DNA from: Alphaproteobacteria bacterium
Lineage (GTDB): Bacteria; Pseudomonadota; Alphaproteobacteria; MPNO01; UBA2964
Length of the DNA stretch: 64,000 nt
Reading direction: 5' to 3'
Assembly: GCA_012103315.1 (NCBI GenBank)
Contig: WLWZ01000001.1
Span: 496,001-560,000, forward strand
In this document: positions 17,834 through 26,845 of the stretch, piece after piece
Numbering within the stretch: the first letter of the stretch is position 1
Layout of the letters: the number at the start of each line of letters is the position of its first letter
The notes under the pieces: model-generated
The model's database searches: none
Seen by the model: the letters and a program-made list of their open reading frames with translations, nothing else
What the model was told of the DNA's origin: nothing
Translations under genes and position numbers: made by a program

Positions 17834-18696
17834 ATGAAGCTCGTAAGCTTTTACCATGATGGGCGCGAAGGCTATGGCGCTGTCAAAGATGACGGCATCG
17901 TCGACCTGTCTGGTGCGATGTATCAGGAAACCCATTTTGCTAATCTGAAGAGCGTCTTTGCTGCCGGTGGTGGCGCGTTGACCTCGCTGGAGGCGACTGT
18001 GGATGCCGCGACGCCGACCCTTGGTATGTCTGACGTGACGATCCGAATGCCGATCCATAACCCTAGTAAAATCTTCTGCGTTGGGCGGAATTACTACGCT
18101 TATCACGAAGTTTTGGAAGATGGCCGGCCTGAATGGCCAAGCATATTCCCCCGTTTTCGGGATTCTTTTTCGGCGCACGATGAAGCGATCATTCGGGGTT
18201 CTGATGATGGCGATGAGCTTGATTATGAAGGCGAACTGGTCGTTGTTATTGGCAAGCAAGGACGCCACATCGAAGAAGCGGACTCAATGTCTTATGTCGG
18301 TGGTTATACGATCGCCAATGAAGGTAGCGTCCGGAACTGGATTGGCCGCGGCACGCAAAATTGCCCGGTTAAAAACCAGTGGCGTTCTGGTTCGATGGGG
18401 CCATGGGTTGTGACGGCGGATGAAATCAATGACCCGATGAAGCTGCAAATCGTCACTAAGGTGAATGGTGAGGAACGCCAGAAGGCGGTACCGATATGAT
18501 GATCTTTGATATTCCCTTCGTGATTTCCTATATCTCGCGCTTTACCCAGCTGGAACCCGGCGATCTGATTTGCACGGGAAGTCCAGGTGGGTCGGCAATC
18601 GAGCATGATCCGCCGGGATATCTTAAACCGGGCGACCATCTAGAAGTTCAGATTGAGGGCGTCGGCTTGTTGCAAAACCCGATCGAGGCGGAGTAG
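17834..18696 (+). pseudogene. Frameshifted fumarylacetoacetate hydrolase family gene
   Basis: The first frame (17834-18499) encodes an FAH-family N-terminus and core: FCVGRNYYAYHEV, the metal-binding DYEGELVVVIGK (about 130) and GGYTIANE. It then ends prematurely in ERQKAVPI-stop. The second frame continues exactly where the family would, with DMMIFDIPFVISYISRFTQLEPGDLICTGSP (written in two pieces: DMMIFDIPFVISYI, SRFTQLEPGDLICTGSP) to 18696. One missing base near 18484-18490, probably a G in the GCGG run, would restore a single protein of about 287 residues. It is either a young pseudogene or a sequencing error. The start ATG at 17834 follows GAGGGAGG. The family hydrolyses or decarboxylates acylpyruvates and related diketo acids. 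Confidence 0.88.
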
Positions 18697-18727
18697 GGCG
18701 CGATAACGCGCCCTCACGCTTCTTGTA

Positions 18728-20140
18728 TTAGGTCGGTGTCTGTATAGATGGCAGATGCCGATCTTTGAAGAACTGGAAAAATCGCCAGGTCAACAGGATC
18801 GCGGCGCAACTCAGGCCAAAGATAAAGCCTAGCCACAGGCCGACCCCTTGTAAGCCATAGCTGAAGGCCAACCAAACGCCAGTTGCAAGGCCAACGCCCC
18901 AATAGCTGAGTCCTGCGATAAACATTGGGACAACGGTATCATTCAGTCCGCGCAATGCCCCTGACATAACTTCCTGTAGGCCATCGGCGACTTGGAAGAA
19001 AGCTGCGAGGAATAGAAAGGATACTGCGAGATTAATGACAGCGGTGCTTTCGGGACGACCGGCGTCGATAAACAGTTTTACAAAAACTTCCGGAACGAGC
19101 ATCACAACGACAGACATCATCGTCATGAAACACAATGTCATAGCAGTGGCGATCCATCCTGCGCGATAGGCTGCGTCGGCATTGCGCCGACCAACAGCGT
19201 GACCAACACGAACCGTCGCGGCTTGGGACAGCCCCATAGGGATCATGATGCTGATATGCGGTAGCTGGATAGCGATCATATGGGCAGCGATGGCTTCTGA
19301 TCCGAAAGATCCAACGACGAACACTGCCCCGATAAAAAACCCTGCCACCATCAAATGATTGCCGGCTATCGGCAATCCAATGCGAAAGATTTGTCGGAAC
19401 TGTGGCCAATCCGGCCGCCAAAAGCGGCCAAGAATCGCATAACGAGAGAACGGTTTGCGGAATACCGCGATTGCTAATAGGGCCGCGAACATTGCGATGT
19501 TGATGATCGTTGTTGCTAGCCCTGCACCGACCAACTCGAGCCGCGGCAGTCCGAAATTGCCAAAAATCAGCCCGTAATCAAGCAGGGCATTTAGTGGTAC
19601 TCCTGACAGCATTACCCAAAGCGCCGGACGGGGACGCCCGAGCGCCGACACAAAATTGCGCAGGACAGTAAAAGCTGTCGCCAAAGGCAGGCTCCACATC
19701 AGGGTGCCGATATAGGCACTGGCATGAGGCAATGTCTCTGGGGGTTGTCCCATTAGCGACAAAATTTGGGACGTAAAGGCGAGGACGATGAGCATCGGAG
19801 CGGTGAGGGCAATGGTTACCCACCAGCCTTGGCGAGTGATCCTGCGGACCCGCCTTGGTTGGCGGGCACCATAAGCCTGTGATGCCAGAGATGCCGTCGC
19901 AGTAACAATGCCAAAACAGATCACATAGGCCAGGAAGAAGATCATCAGGCTTAGGGTGGCGCCCGCAAGTGCTTCAGCACCGAGTCGTCCGATCATGGCA
20001 GTGTCGGTGGTCAGCATACCCACCCAGGCCAATTGCGTCAGAACGATAGGCCACGCCAGACGTGACATAGCATGCAGCTCCCGCCGCCAAGGAGGGCGCG
20101 CTGCCTTTGCTATACTTCTAGTCTCGAAAGGGGTGGTCAT
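18728..20140 (-). CDS. MATE family multidrug exporter
   Basis: Inner-membrane protein of 470 residues with about twelve transmembrane helices in two MatE halves. The N-terminal half shows RLAWPIVLTQLAWVGMLTTD and MIGRLGAEALAGATLS, the typical D(T/S)xMIGxLG signature; the second half has GIGLPIAGNHLMVAGFFIGA. Family members extrude cationic drugs and metabolites using sodium or proton gradients. It is a single gene. Upstream lies the strong terminator that ends the nrdJ region, so its promoter must lie between about 20141 and 20180. Confidence 0.92.
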   Translation of the reverse strand: MTTPFETRSIAKAARPPWRRELHAMSRLAWPIVLTQLAWVGMLTTDTAMIGRLGAEALAGATLSLMIFFLAYVICFGIVTATASLASQAYGARQPRRVRRITRQGWWVTIALTAPMLIVLAFTSQILSLMGQPPETLPHASAYIGTLMWSLPLATAFTVLRNFVSALGRPRPALWVMLSGVPLNALLDYGLIFGNFGLPRLELVGAGLATTIINIAMFAALLAIAVFRKPFSRYAILGRFWRPDWPQFRQIFRIGLPIAGNHLMVAGFFIGAVFVVGSFGSEAIAAHMIAIQLPHISIMIPMGLSQAATVRVGHAVGRRNADAAYRAGWIATAMTLCFMTMMSVVVMLVPEVFVKLFIDAGRPESTAVINLAVSFLFLAAFFQVADGLQEVMSGALRGLNDTVVPMFIAGLSYWGVGLATGVWLAFSYGLQGVGLWLGFIFGLSCAAILLTWRFFQFFKDRHLPSIQTPT

Positions 20141-20181
20141 TATTTAGTCTCATTGATTTCCTATTATCAGGGTTAGCCCAC

Positions 20182-20206
20182 AAAAAAAGCGGACCAAAAG
20201 TCCGCT
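20182..20206 (-). terminator. Rho-independent terminator behind nrdJ
   Basis: On the minus strand a 7-bp perfect stem (AGCGGAC at 20188-20194 pairs with GTCCGCT at 20200-20206) with a 5-base loop is followed directly by a run of seven T (complement of the A-run 20182-20188). This is a textbook intrinsic terminator. It closes transcription from nrdJ and the small ORF at 20240-20353. Confidence 0.85.
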
Positions 20207-20239
20207 TGCTGAGCCTTGCCGATTTTCTTCGGTGTTAGC

Positions 20240-20353
20240 TTACAAGCGGTCTCCAATCTTTGCGATCACACTCACCTTGGCAGCACGAAAGCTGCCGAAC
20301 GGAATGCTCGGACCGATTAGGGTCGATAAATATGTTTGCGTTGTCTTATGCAT
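20240..20353 (-). CDS. Possible 37-residue peptide downstream of nrdJ
   Basis: A short frame starts at ATG (20353) and ends at TAA (20240), giving a basic peptide beginning MHKTTQTYLSTLIGPSIPFG and ending AKVSVIAKIGDRL. It lies 62 bases after the nrdJ stop and 33 bases before a strong terminator on the same strand, so it would be transcribed with nrdJ. No ribosome site is visible before the ATG, and I do not recognise the peptide. The segment could equally be a 3' untranslated region or a small RNA. Confidence 0.35.
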   Translation of the reverse strand: MHKTTQTYLSTLIGPSIPFGSFRAAKVSVIAKIGDRL

Positions 20354-20415
20354 GGCGGCGGCTTATACGCGCGTTGATAGAGAATGAGAAGAGAAATCTT
20401 TTCTTCGATTGAAAT

Positions 20416-22764
20416 TTACCCGCATTTGCTGTGGCCGCAAGAAGTGCAGAGATCGCAACCTTCCTGACGGATCATCGCCGCTTCGCCGCATTTTGGACAT
20501 TGATGCGGGATAACAGTGCGTGCAGCCCTATCGTTCCCCCCGCTTTGCGTAGTACCGCTGCCACTTGCTTCCGCGGCCAACGCAGCCTGAGCGGTTTCCA
20601 CCTCCCCCGGGCGCGGCAGAAATCCGATATCGATCATGTGGCGTTCAATGACGCCGCCGATTGCCGCAAGCAAGGACGGGACGTATTTACCTTCAAACCA
20701 CTGGCCACCACGCGGATCAAATACGGCCTTGAGTTCTTCGACCACGAAAGAGACGTCGCCGCCGCGCCGGAATACAGCGCTGATCATGCGCGTTAGGGCG
20801 ACTGTCCAGGCGTAGTGCTCCATATTCTTGGAATTGATGAAGACTTCAAACGGGCGCCGCCGACCGTCCTGAACGATGTCGTTGATGGTGATGTACATAG
20901 CGTGTTCGCTCTCCGCCCATTTAATTTTATAGGTCTGGCCGGGCAGTTCCTCGGGTCGATTGAAGGGCTGAGTCATATAAACGACACCCCCTGAATCGAG
21001 ACCATCTTCAGGTTTTGCTGGTGGCGCATCGAGGGGAAGTTCTGCCTGTGAGGCAGGTTCGTTTTCGCCGCTATTTTTTTCTAGCACGGCACCGGTAATG
21101 TCGTTGGGTCGGTAGGTGGTGCAACCCTTGCAGCCTAGTGTGTAGGCCTCACGATAAACTTCCTTGAACGCCTCGAAATCCAAAGCCTCCGGACAGTTGA
21201 TGGTTTTCGATATGGAGCTGTCGATATGTTTCTGCACGGCGGCCTGCATTACCAAATGATCGTGCGGGCTCAACGCTTCTGCATCGACGAAGTAATCCGG
21301 TAAAGGCGATGTTTCGCCAAACATCGAGCGATACAACCGCCAGGCATAATCCGAGACTTCCTCCGCTTCGCGTGTGCCATCCGGCATCAGAACGTTGCGC
21401 GTATAGCGATAGGCGAAAACCGGTTCGATGCCTGAAGTCACATTGTCGGCGAACAGAGATATGGTGCCGGTTGGGGCGATGGAGGTCAGTAGGGCATTAC
21501 GGATGCCGTTCTGTGCAATAGCCTCCTGAACGTCTTTGTCCAATGTTTGTATATGCTGTCCTGCGATATACCGTTCAGCGTCATAGAGAGGAAAGGGACT
21601 CTTTTCTTTAGCGATTTCTGTAGAGGCTAAATAGGCGTGTCGCTCTACAGCTGCCGCCCACTCGCTGGCAAGCGTAACAGCTTCTGCTGAACCGTATCTT
21701 GCCCGGCACATAATCAGCGCATCGCCTAACCCCGTAAGACCCAAGCCTATCCGGCGTTTGGCACGTGCCTCAGTCACCTGTTCCTCTAGCGGGAAGTTTG
21801 AAACATCGACAACATTATCCATCATCCGCACGGCAATCGGCACGAGCTCGGCCAGTTCATCCAAATCGAGATGGGCGGCCTCAGTGAAAGGTTCCTTCAC
21901 CAGACGGGCTAGATTGATGGATCCCAACAGACAGGCGCCGTAAGGCGGCAAGGGCTGTTCACCACAGGGGTTTGTAGCGTTGATGACTTCGCAATAGGCG
22001 AGATTGTTCTGGGCGTTGATACGGTCAATAAAGATTACGCCGGGCTCGGCATAGGCATACGTGCCACGCATGATTTTATCCCAAAGGTCGCGAGCCTGGA
22101 CCGTCCGATAGGTCTGATCGTCAAATTTTAGATCCCACGGTGCATCCCGTTCTACGGCCTCCATAAAAGGGTCGGTTACGAGAACCGATAGATTGAACAT
22201 CCGTAATCGGCCGGCCTCGCGCTTTGCATCTATAAACGCCTCTATGTCGGGGTGATCACACCGCAGCGTTGCCATCATGGCGCCGCGTCGCGAGCCAGCA
22301 CTCATGATTGTGCGACACATCGAATCCCAGACATCCATGAAAGAGAGAGGGCCTGAAGCATCGGCGCCGACGCCTTTGACCAGGGCGCCCCCGGGTCGCA
22401 AGGTGGAAAAATCATACCCGATGCCGCCACCCTGCTGCAGGGTAAGAGCCGCTTCTTTCAGCTGATCAAAAATGCCAGCCATGTCATCGGGCACGGTGCC
22501 CATGACGAAACAGTTAAACAGGGTGACCGAACGTGCCGTTCCGGCCCCGGCGACGATCCGTCCCGCGGGTAGGAATTTGAAATTTTCCAATGCCTCATAG
22601 AATTTCTTTTCCCATCGCGAGGGATTCGGCTCAGCGGCGGCTAATGCCTTGGCGATCCGGTGCCAGGTATCTTCAATTGTTTTGTCGTGGACCGTGCCAT
22701 CCGGTTCTTTATACCGGTATTTCATGTCCCAGATCTGTTGGGAAATTGAGGATATGGCAGTCAT
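20416..22764 (-). CDS. nrdJ: Adenosylcobalamin-dependent (class II) ribonucleoside-diphosphate reductase
   Basis: Protein of 782 residues that reduces ribonucleotides with a B12-derived radical and needs no oxygen. Family signatures include FNCFVMGTVPDDMAGIF (about 84-100), GGGIGYDFSTLRP (about 113), SRRGAMMATLRCDHPDIEAF (about 158) and the radical/active-site segment NPCGEQPLPPYGACLLG (about 270). The C-terminal CPKCGEAAMIRQEGCDLC / CGHSKCG is a Cys-rich tail that re-reduces the active site or binds zinc. The upstream 237-base gap is AT-rich and presumably holds the promoter. ACACAATAT at about 22816 resembles half of an NrdR box, but the other half does not match. Confidence 0.95.
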   Translation of the reverse strand: MTAISSISQQIWDMKYRYKEPDGTVHDKTIEDTWHRIAKALAAAEPNPSRWEKKFYEALENFKFLPAGRIVAGAGTARSVTLFNCFVMGTVPDDMAGIFDQLKEAALTLQQGGGIGYDFSTLRPGGALVKGVGADASGPLSFMDVWDSMCRTIMSAGSRRGAMMATLRCDHPDIEAFIDAKREAGRLRMFNLSVLVTDPFMEAVERDAPWDLKFDDQTYRTVQARDLWDKIMRGTYAYAEPGVIFIDRINAQNNLAYCEVINATNPCGEQPLPPYGACLLGSINLARLVKEPFTEAAHLDLDELAELVPIAVRMMDNVVDVSNFPLEEQVTEARAKRRIGLGLTGLGDALIMCRARYGSAEAVTLASEWAAAVERHAYLASTEIAKEKSPFPLYDAERYIAGQHIQTLDKDVQEAIAQNGIRNALLTSIAPTGTISLFADNVTSGIEPVFAYRYTRNVLMPDGTREAEEVSDYAWRLYRSMFGETSPLPDYFVDAEALSPHDHLVMQAAVQKHIDSSISKTINCPEALDFEAFKEVYREAYTLGCKGCTTYRPNDITGAVLEKNSGENEPASQAELPLDAPPAKPEDGLDSGGVVYMTQPFNRPEELPGQTYKIKWAESEHAMYITINDIVQDGRRRPFEVFINSKNMEHYAWTVALTRMISAVFRRGGDVSFVVEELKAVFDPRGGQWFEGKYVPSLLAAIGGVIERHMIDIGFLPRPGEVETAQAALAAEASGSGTTQSGGNDRAARTVIPHQCPKCGEAAMIRQEGCDLCTSCGHSKCG

Positions 22765-23001
22765 GATGGTGCCCCGTAGATTCTAGTCTCAGTGTTTCAC
22801 GTAAGTGGGACGACACACAATATCAACAAGTAAAAGCCAATTCAATGTTCTTGTTATGTTCGACGCGATGACTTAATGAAAATTTTCTCAAGAAGTAGAT
22901 GAAAAACGCACTTATTTACCATTAATCACCTAATTATGGTCTTATCCGCCTTATTCCGATATTTTCTGCAGAAAAAAAGCGAAATAAGGGGAGATAATCG
23001 C

Positions 23002-23736
23002 TCAATTTAGGTAATTAGGGTCGCAAATCTCTTTTTGAGCGGTCTCGATATCGGATTCTAGTCGTTCCATGAACTCTTTGCGGGGTAAACTGGGCGGAAT
23101 GGGCGGCAAAAATCGTAGTGTGATGACGCCTGGTCGCCGTATTAGCTTTCTCTTAGGCCAATACACCCCCGAATTCAGGGCTACGGGAACCACCGGAATT
23201 TTAAGATCCTTATAGAGGGCTGCAACACCACTCTGATATTCCCCTTTTTCCCCAGGCGGCATTCGCGTCCCTTCAGGGAAAATAACGATAGGCCGATCCG
23301 CTGCAACTGATCGGCGGGCATCTTTGATCATTTGCCGGATGGCGGAGGCGCCAGCACTACGATCAATGCCGATAGCGCCATATTTCTTGGCATACCAGCC
23401 AAAAAAGGGCAGCAAAAAGAGTTCTTTTTTAAGGACGATTGCTGACCTATCGATTTGCAGGGGGAAGAGCAGCGTGTCCCAGACTGATTGATGTTTAGAG
23501 GCATAAATTACCGGATCATCCGAGATGTTTTCTATGCCCTCGATCCGGTAGGTCAGACCGCAGATCACCCGGAGCAGTAAAAACACCGATCGGGACCAGA
23601 AATTCGATATGAGATCGCTTGCCCAAAACGGCAATATCAATGACGGTAGGAAGGCAAAGCACATTAGAAATGCCCATATGCCGTAGAGGCCATGGTAAAG
23701 GAGGGATCGCGCCATAATCATGGTTTGCTGTCCCAT
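23002..23736 (-). CDS. plsC: 1-acyl-sn-glycerol-3-phosphate acyltransferase
   Basis: Membrane-associated acyltransferase of 244 residues making phosphatidic acid from lysophosphatidate. An N-terminal hydrophobic region (about 12-55) precedes the catalytic HX4D motif in ASKHQSVWDTLL (about 78-89). FPEGTRMPPGEKGEYQSG (about 152) is the second substrate-binding block and IPVVPVALNSGVYW the fourth. It overlaps the upstream ydcF-like gene by 19 bases (23718-23736) and is the last gene of ftsE-ftsX-ydcF-plsC, an order recurrent in alphaproteobacteria. Confidence 0.93.
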   Translation of the reverse strand: MGQQTMIMARSLLYHGLYGIWAFLMCFAFLPSLILPFWASDLISNFWSRSVFLLLRVICGLTYRIEGIENISDDPVIYASKHQSVWDTLLFPLQIDRSAIVLKKELFLLPFFGWYAKKYGAIGIDRSAGASAIRQMIKDARRSVAADRPIVIFPEGTRMPPGEKGEYQSGVAALYKDLKIPVVPVALNSGVYWPKRKLIRRPGVITLRFLPPIPPSLPRKEFMERLESDIETAQKEICDPNYLN

Positions 23737-24362
23737 AGGCGCTTCATATCCGGGCCGATTCCGATTTTCGCAATCAAATATTTGTTGAATTCGATCGCGA
23801 GAAGTCTAGCGGTACCTGGCCAACGCCACCAACCATTACGTTTAAATTGCGGCGGGAAGACGGAGTGCGGAACAATTTTGATGCTGGGCATAACTTTCCG
23901 GAATTCGTACAGGCTGCGTGGCATGTGATAGCTCGCGGTCACCAATCGCAGCGAGCTGAGTTTATTCTTCTTTATCCATTGCGTCGTCTCAATAGCGTTA
24001 CCGGCAGTGCTGTCAGCGCGATATCCCACAGCAATGCAACAAGCGAAATCGTCCGGTTTACGACGGACCAATTTAAGGAGCGCTTGTACGTCTACGCCGC
24101 GCGCAACACCGGAGACAAAAAGGAGCTTGGCATATCCGTCTGCTAATAATTGCAGGCCGGCTTCCAGTCGGCCTGTACCACCCGTGAGGACAATGATGGC
24201 ATCGGTTTTTGTCCGATTTTCGATATGACGTGCCGGAACTTTACTGACGAACCATGTTAACCCGAGCATCCAAGTCGCCAGGAGGGCAATGATACTGAAA
24301 ATGAACGGTATTCCCCATCGCTTGCCAAGACCTTTTCTGGATCGCCGGGATGCCCAGCTCAT
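23718..24362 (-). CDS. YdcF/DUF218 family protein
   Basis: Protein of 214 residues with an N-terminal membrane segment (about 18-38, IPFIFSIIALLATWMLGLTWF) and a DUF218 domain. The domain starts with DAIIVLTGGTGRLEAGLQLL (about 55-74), followed by LFVSGVARGVD and LRLVTASYHMPRS (about 147). The family (ElyC/SanA/YdcF) is linked to cell-envelope synthesis; its biochemistry is unsettled. The start at 24362 is chosen because its ATG overlaps the ftsX stop by 4 bases; a longer frame would run far into ftsX. Position in the ftsEX operon supports an envelope or division role. Confidence 0.86.
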   Translation of the reverse strand: MSWASRRSRKGLGKRWGIPFIFSIIALLATWMLGLTWFVSKVPARHIENRTKTDAIIVLTGGTGRLEAGLQLLADGYAKLLFVSGVARGVDVQALLKLVRRKPDDFACCIAVGYRADSTAGNAIETTQWIKKNKLSSLRLVTASYHMPRSLYEFRKVMPSIKIVPHSVFPPQFKRNGWWRWPGTARLLAIEFNKYLIAKIGIGPDMKRLWDSKP

Positions 24363-25249
24363 GGCATGCGTCCTAAGGCACGCAAAACAGTGATTCGTGC
24401 CGTAACAGTGCTGATACCCGCGGCGGCGAGCGCGACCGACAACACGCATGCCCATTGCCAAATTTTTAATGATATCGGTGGCAGCAAGGAGGATTCGACG
24501 CCTGACCATAGTGACCCTAAGCCCAATAAGGTTGCAGTGGCGAGAAGGACGCCAGCGATGCCACCCTTGAGGCCGAGATTCAATGCATGCCAGTGGAATT
24601 GGTCGGCGACATATTCATCCTTTGCGCCGATGACATGCAGAAGTTCAATAACGTCGCGATGGATGGTCAGGCTGGTGCGTGTTGCAAAGACAACCGTCGC
24701 GATTGCAGCAATACTGATCAGACCTAACACCGCCAGCGCGATGGCTTCTACGGCACCTGCGAGAGCGATGAGCCTGTCGAGCCAAGCCCCGTGGTCGTCG
24801 ACCTGCGTCCCATCAACTTCTTTGTTAAGCCTTTCCCACAAAGCGGCGACATCGATGTTTGCTTCAGGCTGGATTTTGACGTCAATCAATCTTGGTATTG
24901 GCAGGCCCAGTGTTTCTGTAACGACATCTCGACCGAGCCAGGGCGCTAATAGATCAGAGATTCGTTTCAATGGGAGAGCTTCTGCGTTGGTAACACCTGG
25001 TGTTTTTCTCAAAATATCTAATGCACGGTTCAGTCGCTGTTCAGACGTTGCCGGTTGCCCATCAGGGGCAGCGGCGATTTGGACCGTTAGTGTGCCTGTA
25101 AGATTACTGCGCCACTGATTACCAAACGAGGAAAGCACCAAGACTGCCGCCATTGCCATCGCGGCAAGCCAAACCATAAAGGCGATCAGCCAGGGTAAAA
25201 ACCGGCTTGAGGCATCACGGGTAAGCGGCAGGACAGGCGCGCTCGGCAT
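24359..25249 (-). CDS. ftsX: Cell division protein FtsX
   Basis: Integral membrane partner of FtsE, 296 residues. One N-terminal transmembrane helix (about 18-42) is followed by an extracytoplasmic domain (about 45-165) and three C-terminal helices (about 170-195, 222-245, 265-290). This is the FtsX/permease layout; IHRDVIELLHVIGAKDEYVA is the typical cytoplasmic loop that contacts the ATPase. FtsEX controls peptidoglycan hydrolases at the septum. The start codon overlaps the ftsE stop by one base (TAATG), and the end overlaps the ydcF ATG by 4 bases. Confidence 0.92.
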   Translation of the reverse strand: MPSAPVLPLTRDASSRFLPWLIAFMVWLAAMAMAAVLVLSSFGNQWRSNLTGTLTVQIAAAPDGQPATSEQRLNRALDILRKTPGVTNAEALPLKRISDLLAPWLGRDVVTETLGLPIPRLIDVKIQPEANIDVAALWERLNKEVDGTQVDDHGAWLDRLIALAGAVEAIALAVLGLISIAAIATVVFATRTSLTIHRDVIELLHVIGAKDEYVADQFHWHALNLGLKGGIAGVLLATATLLGLGSLWSGVESSLLPPISLKIWQWACVLSVALAAAGISTVTARITVLRALGRMP

Positions 25250-25983
25250 TACTGTAGACCCTCCGACTCAGCTTCGTCGTCATTTTCGGGCAGTGGCATT
25301 CCGGCCTTCAAAACCTTGAGTTCTCCTTTGGCGAGATGAAGGCGCGGGTGGGCGAAACCGGTCACCAGAGCTTTGTTGTGCGTGGCGACAACGACAGTTG
25401 TCCCTATTTTGTTGAGTTCCTCGAAGAGATGCATCAAACGCATCGCAATATGTTCATCGACATTGCCCGTAGGTTCGTCAGCCAGGAGGAGCTTTGGTCG
25501 AGCAATTATCGCGCGGGCTATTGCAACCCGTTGCTTCTGACCGCCTGAAAGCGTTGGTGGGCGGGCATCTATCTGATCCGATAGGCCAACCCAACTCAGG
25601 AGTTCGGGGACATGTTCGCGGACTTGATCTTCGCTAGCACCCGCTACCCTCAGCGGTAGGGCAACATTTTCCATTGCTGTCAGATGATCAATGAGCCGGA
25701 AATCCTGAAACACGACGCCAACTTGCCGACGTAAGCCTGGTAAATCGCGTTTTGGGGTGGTTGCAATGTCATGGCCGAAGAGCGAAATCAGGCCGCGTGA
25801 TGGTTGGTTCGCTAAATACATTAGACGCAAAAGAGAGGATTTACCTGCGCCGCTTGCGCCGGTCAGGAAGTGAAAGCTCCCTTCCTCCAAACGTAGGGAA
25901 ACATCGTGTAGGATTTCTGGACCCAAACCGTAGCGAATGCCAACGTTTTGAAATCTGATGACGTCACCGCCGCCAAGCACCAT
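25249..25983 (-). CDS. ftsE: Cell division ATP-binding protein FtsE
   Basis: ABC ATPase of 244 residues. Walker A is GASGAGKSSLL (about 39-49), the Q-loop is VFQDFRLIDHLT (about 90), the ABC signature is LSGGQKQRVAIARAI (about 142) and Walker B is LLLADEPTGNVDE (about 164), where the usual FtsE pattern is DEPTGNLD. Together with FtsX it forms the membrane complex coordinating septal wall hydrolysis. It is the first gene of ftsE-ftsX-ydcF-plsC and faces an MJ0042-finger gene across 191 bases. Distinction from other LolD-like ATPases rests on the neighbouring ftsX. Confidence 0.93.
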   Translation of the reverse strand: MVLGGGDVIRFQNVGIRYGLGPEILHDVSLRLEEGSFHFLTGASGAGKSSLLRLMYLANQPSRGLISLFGHDIATTPKRDLPGLRRQVGVVFQDFRLIDHLTAMENVALPLRVAGASEDQVREHVPELLSWVGLSDQIDARPPTLSGGQKQRVAIARAIIARPKLLLADEPTGNVDEHIAMRLMHLFEELNKIGTTVVVATHNKALVTGFAHPRLHLAKGELKVLKAGMPLPENDDEAESEGLQ

Positions 25984-26174
25984 TCTTCCTCACAACGCCA
26001 TTTATTGGAGGAGAATGACACAGGGGTCACTGGCTCGTCCAGCGTGCCGCCTGATGACCGACCGTCATCTCCCTTGCTTGCCATTATTATTTTGAAAACG
26101 TATACAACGACATAATACAGCGCGACGGATGTTATCATTCATCGCACAACAATAGGGCAATAAATTCGGGCGAT

Positions 26175-26837
26175 ATGATTATAACCTGTCCTGAATGTGA
26201 GACCCGCTATGGGGTTGATGCAGCGGCGATCGGCGCGTCTGGGCGCACGGTTCGGTGTAGCCGTTGCAGTCATAGCTGGGTCGAATACCAACCCGATAAT
26301 TTACCGCCTCCTCGGGAGGTGCCGACGTCGTCACCTCGGTTAGATTCGGGCAGGAGATCCCGGCCGGCTGGTACAAACTTGCCGGCTTTACCACGTGATA
26401 AGAAAAGCAAGGCGCCCGCAATTCTATGGTTTCTCGTTATCCTGACGCTCGTTGGTATGATTGCCGCTGCAATTGTGAAACGCGATATGATTATGGAACG
26501 CTTGCCTGGGTCGACAACCGTCTTCGAAGCGCTGGGTCTTATTCCGCCGCCCGGTGCCGGTCTGGCGATTGAAAATCAGCGCATCAAAGCGGTCCAAAAG
26601 GGCGGCAAACAAGTGGTGCGGATCGAGGGCGATATCGTGAATGTTTCTGGTAAAGCGGCCCTTGTGCCAACAATGCTTGGTATTATCCGGGACAAAACGG
26701 GCAAGGTTTTAAAACGCTGGCGGTTTAAGCCACCCCTTCCCAAGCTGCTCAATAAAGAACGCATCGGCTTCGCAACTGAGGTGCTTCCACCGAAAGGCAG
26801 TGAAACATATATAATAACTTTTGATCAAAGGAACTAG
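26175..26837 (+). CDS. MJ0042-type zinc finger membrane protein
   Basis: Protein of 220 residues. The N-terminus is a zinc finger, ITCPECETRYGVD followed by VRCSRCSHSWVE, with two CxxC knuckles (about 5-8 and 28-31), matching the MJ0042 family finger. A Pro/Arg-rich linker follows, then one transmembrane helix (about 78-99, ILWFLVILTLVGMIAAAIV). The C-terminal beta-rich domain (about 125-215, INVSGKAA-type strands read as IVNVSGKAALVPTM) resembles DUF3426. These proteins are common in proteobacteria and their role is unknown. It lies 8 bases before hpt, probably in one operon. Confidence 0.85.
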   Translation: MIITCPECETRYGVDAAAIGASGRTVRCSRCSHSWVEYQPDNLPPPREVPTSSPRLDSGRRSRPAGTNLPALPRDKKSKAPAILWFLVILTLVGMIAAAIVKRDMIMERLPGSTTVFEALGLIPPPGAGLAIENQRIKAVQKGGKQVVRIEGDIVNVSGKAALVPTMLGIIRDKTGKVLKRWRFKPPLPKLLNKERIGFATEVLPPKGSETYIITFDQRN

Positions 26838-26845
26838 TTGCCGAA

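Noticed and set aside
22806..22860. NrdR-box pair upstream of nrdJ
   Set aside because: ACACAATAT matches half of the consensus, but the other half does not and no well-spaced second box is seen.
22972..23002. Terminator after plsC
   Set aside because: Only a 5-bp stem (AGCGA/TCGCT) with a long loop precedes the T-run on the minus strand. It is too weak to call.
24366..25118. Long plus-strand frame opposite ftsX
   Set aside because: It lies wholly within ftsX on the other strand and has no recognisable protein features. It is a shadow of the ftsX codon pattern.
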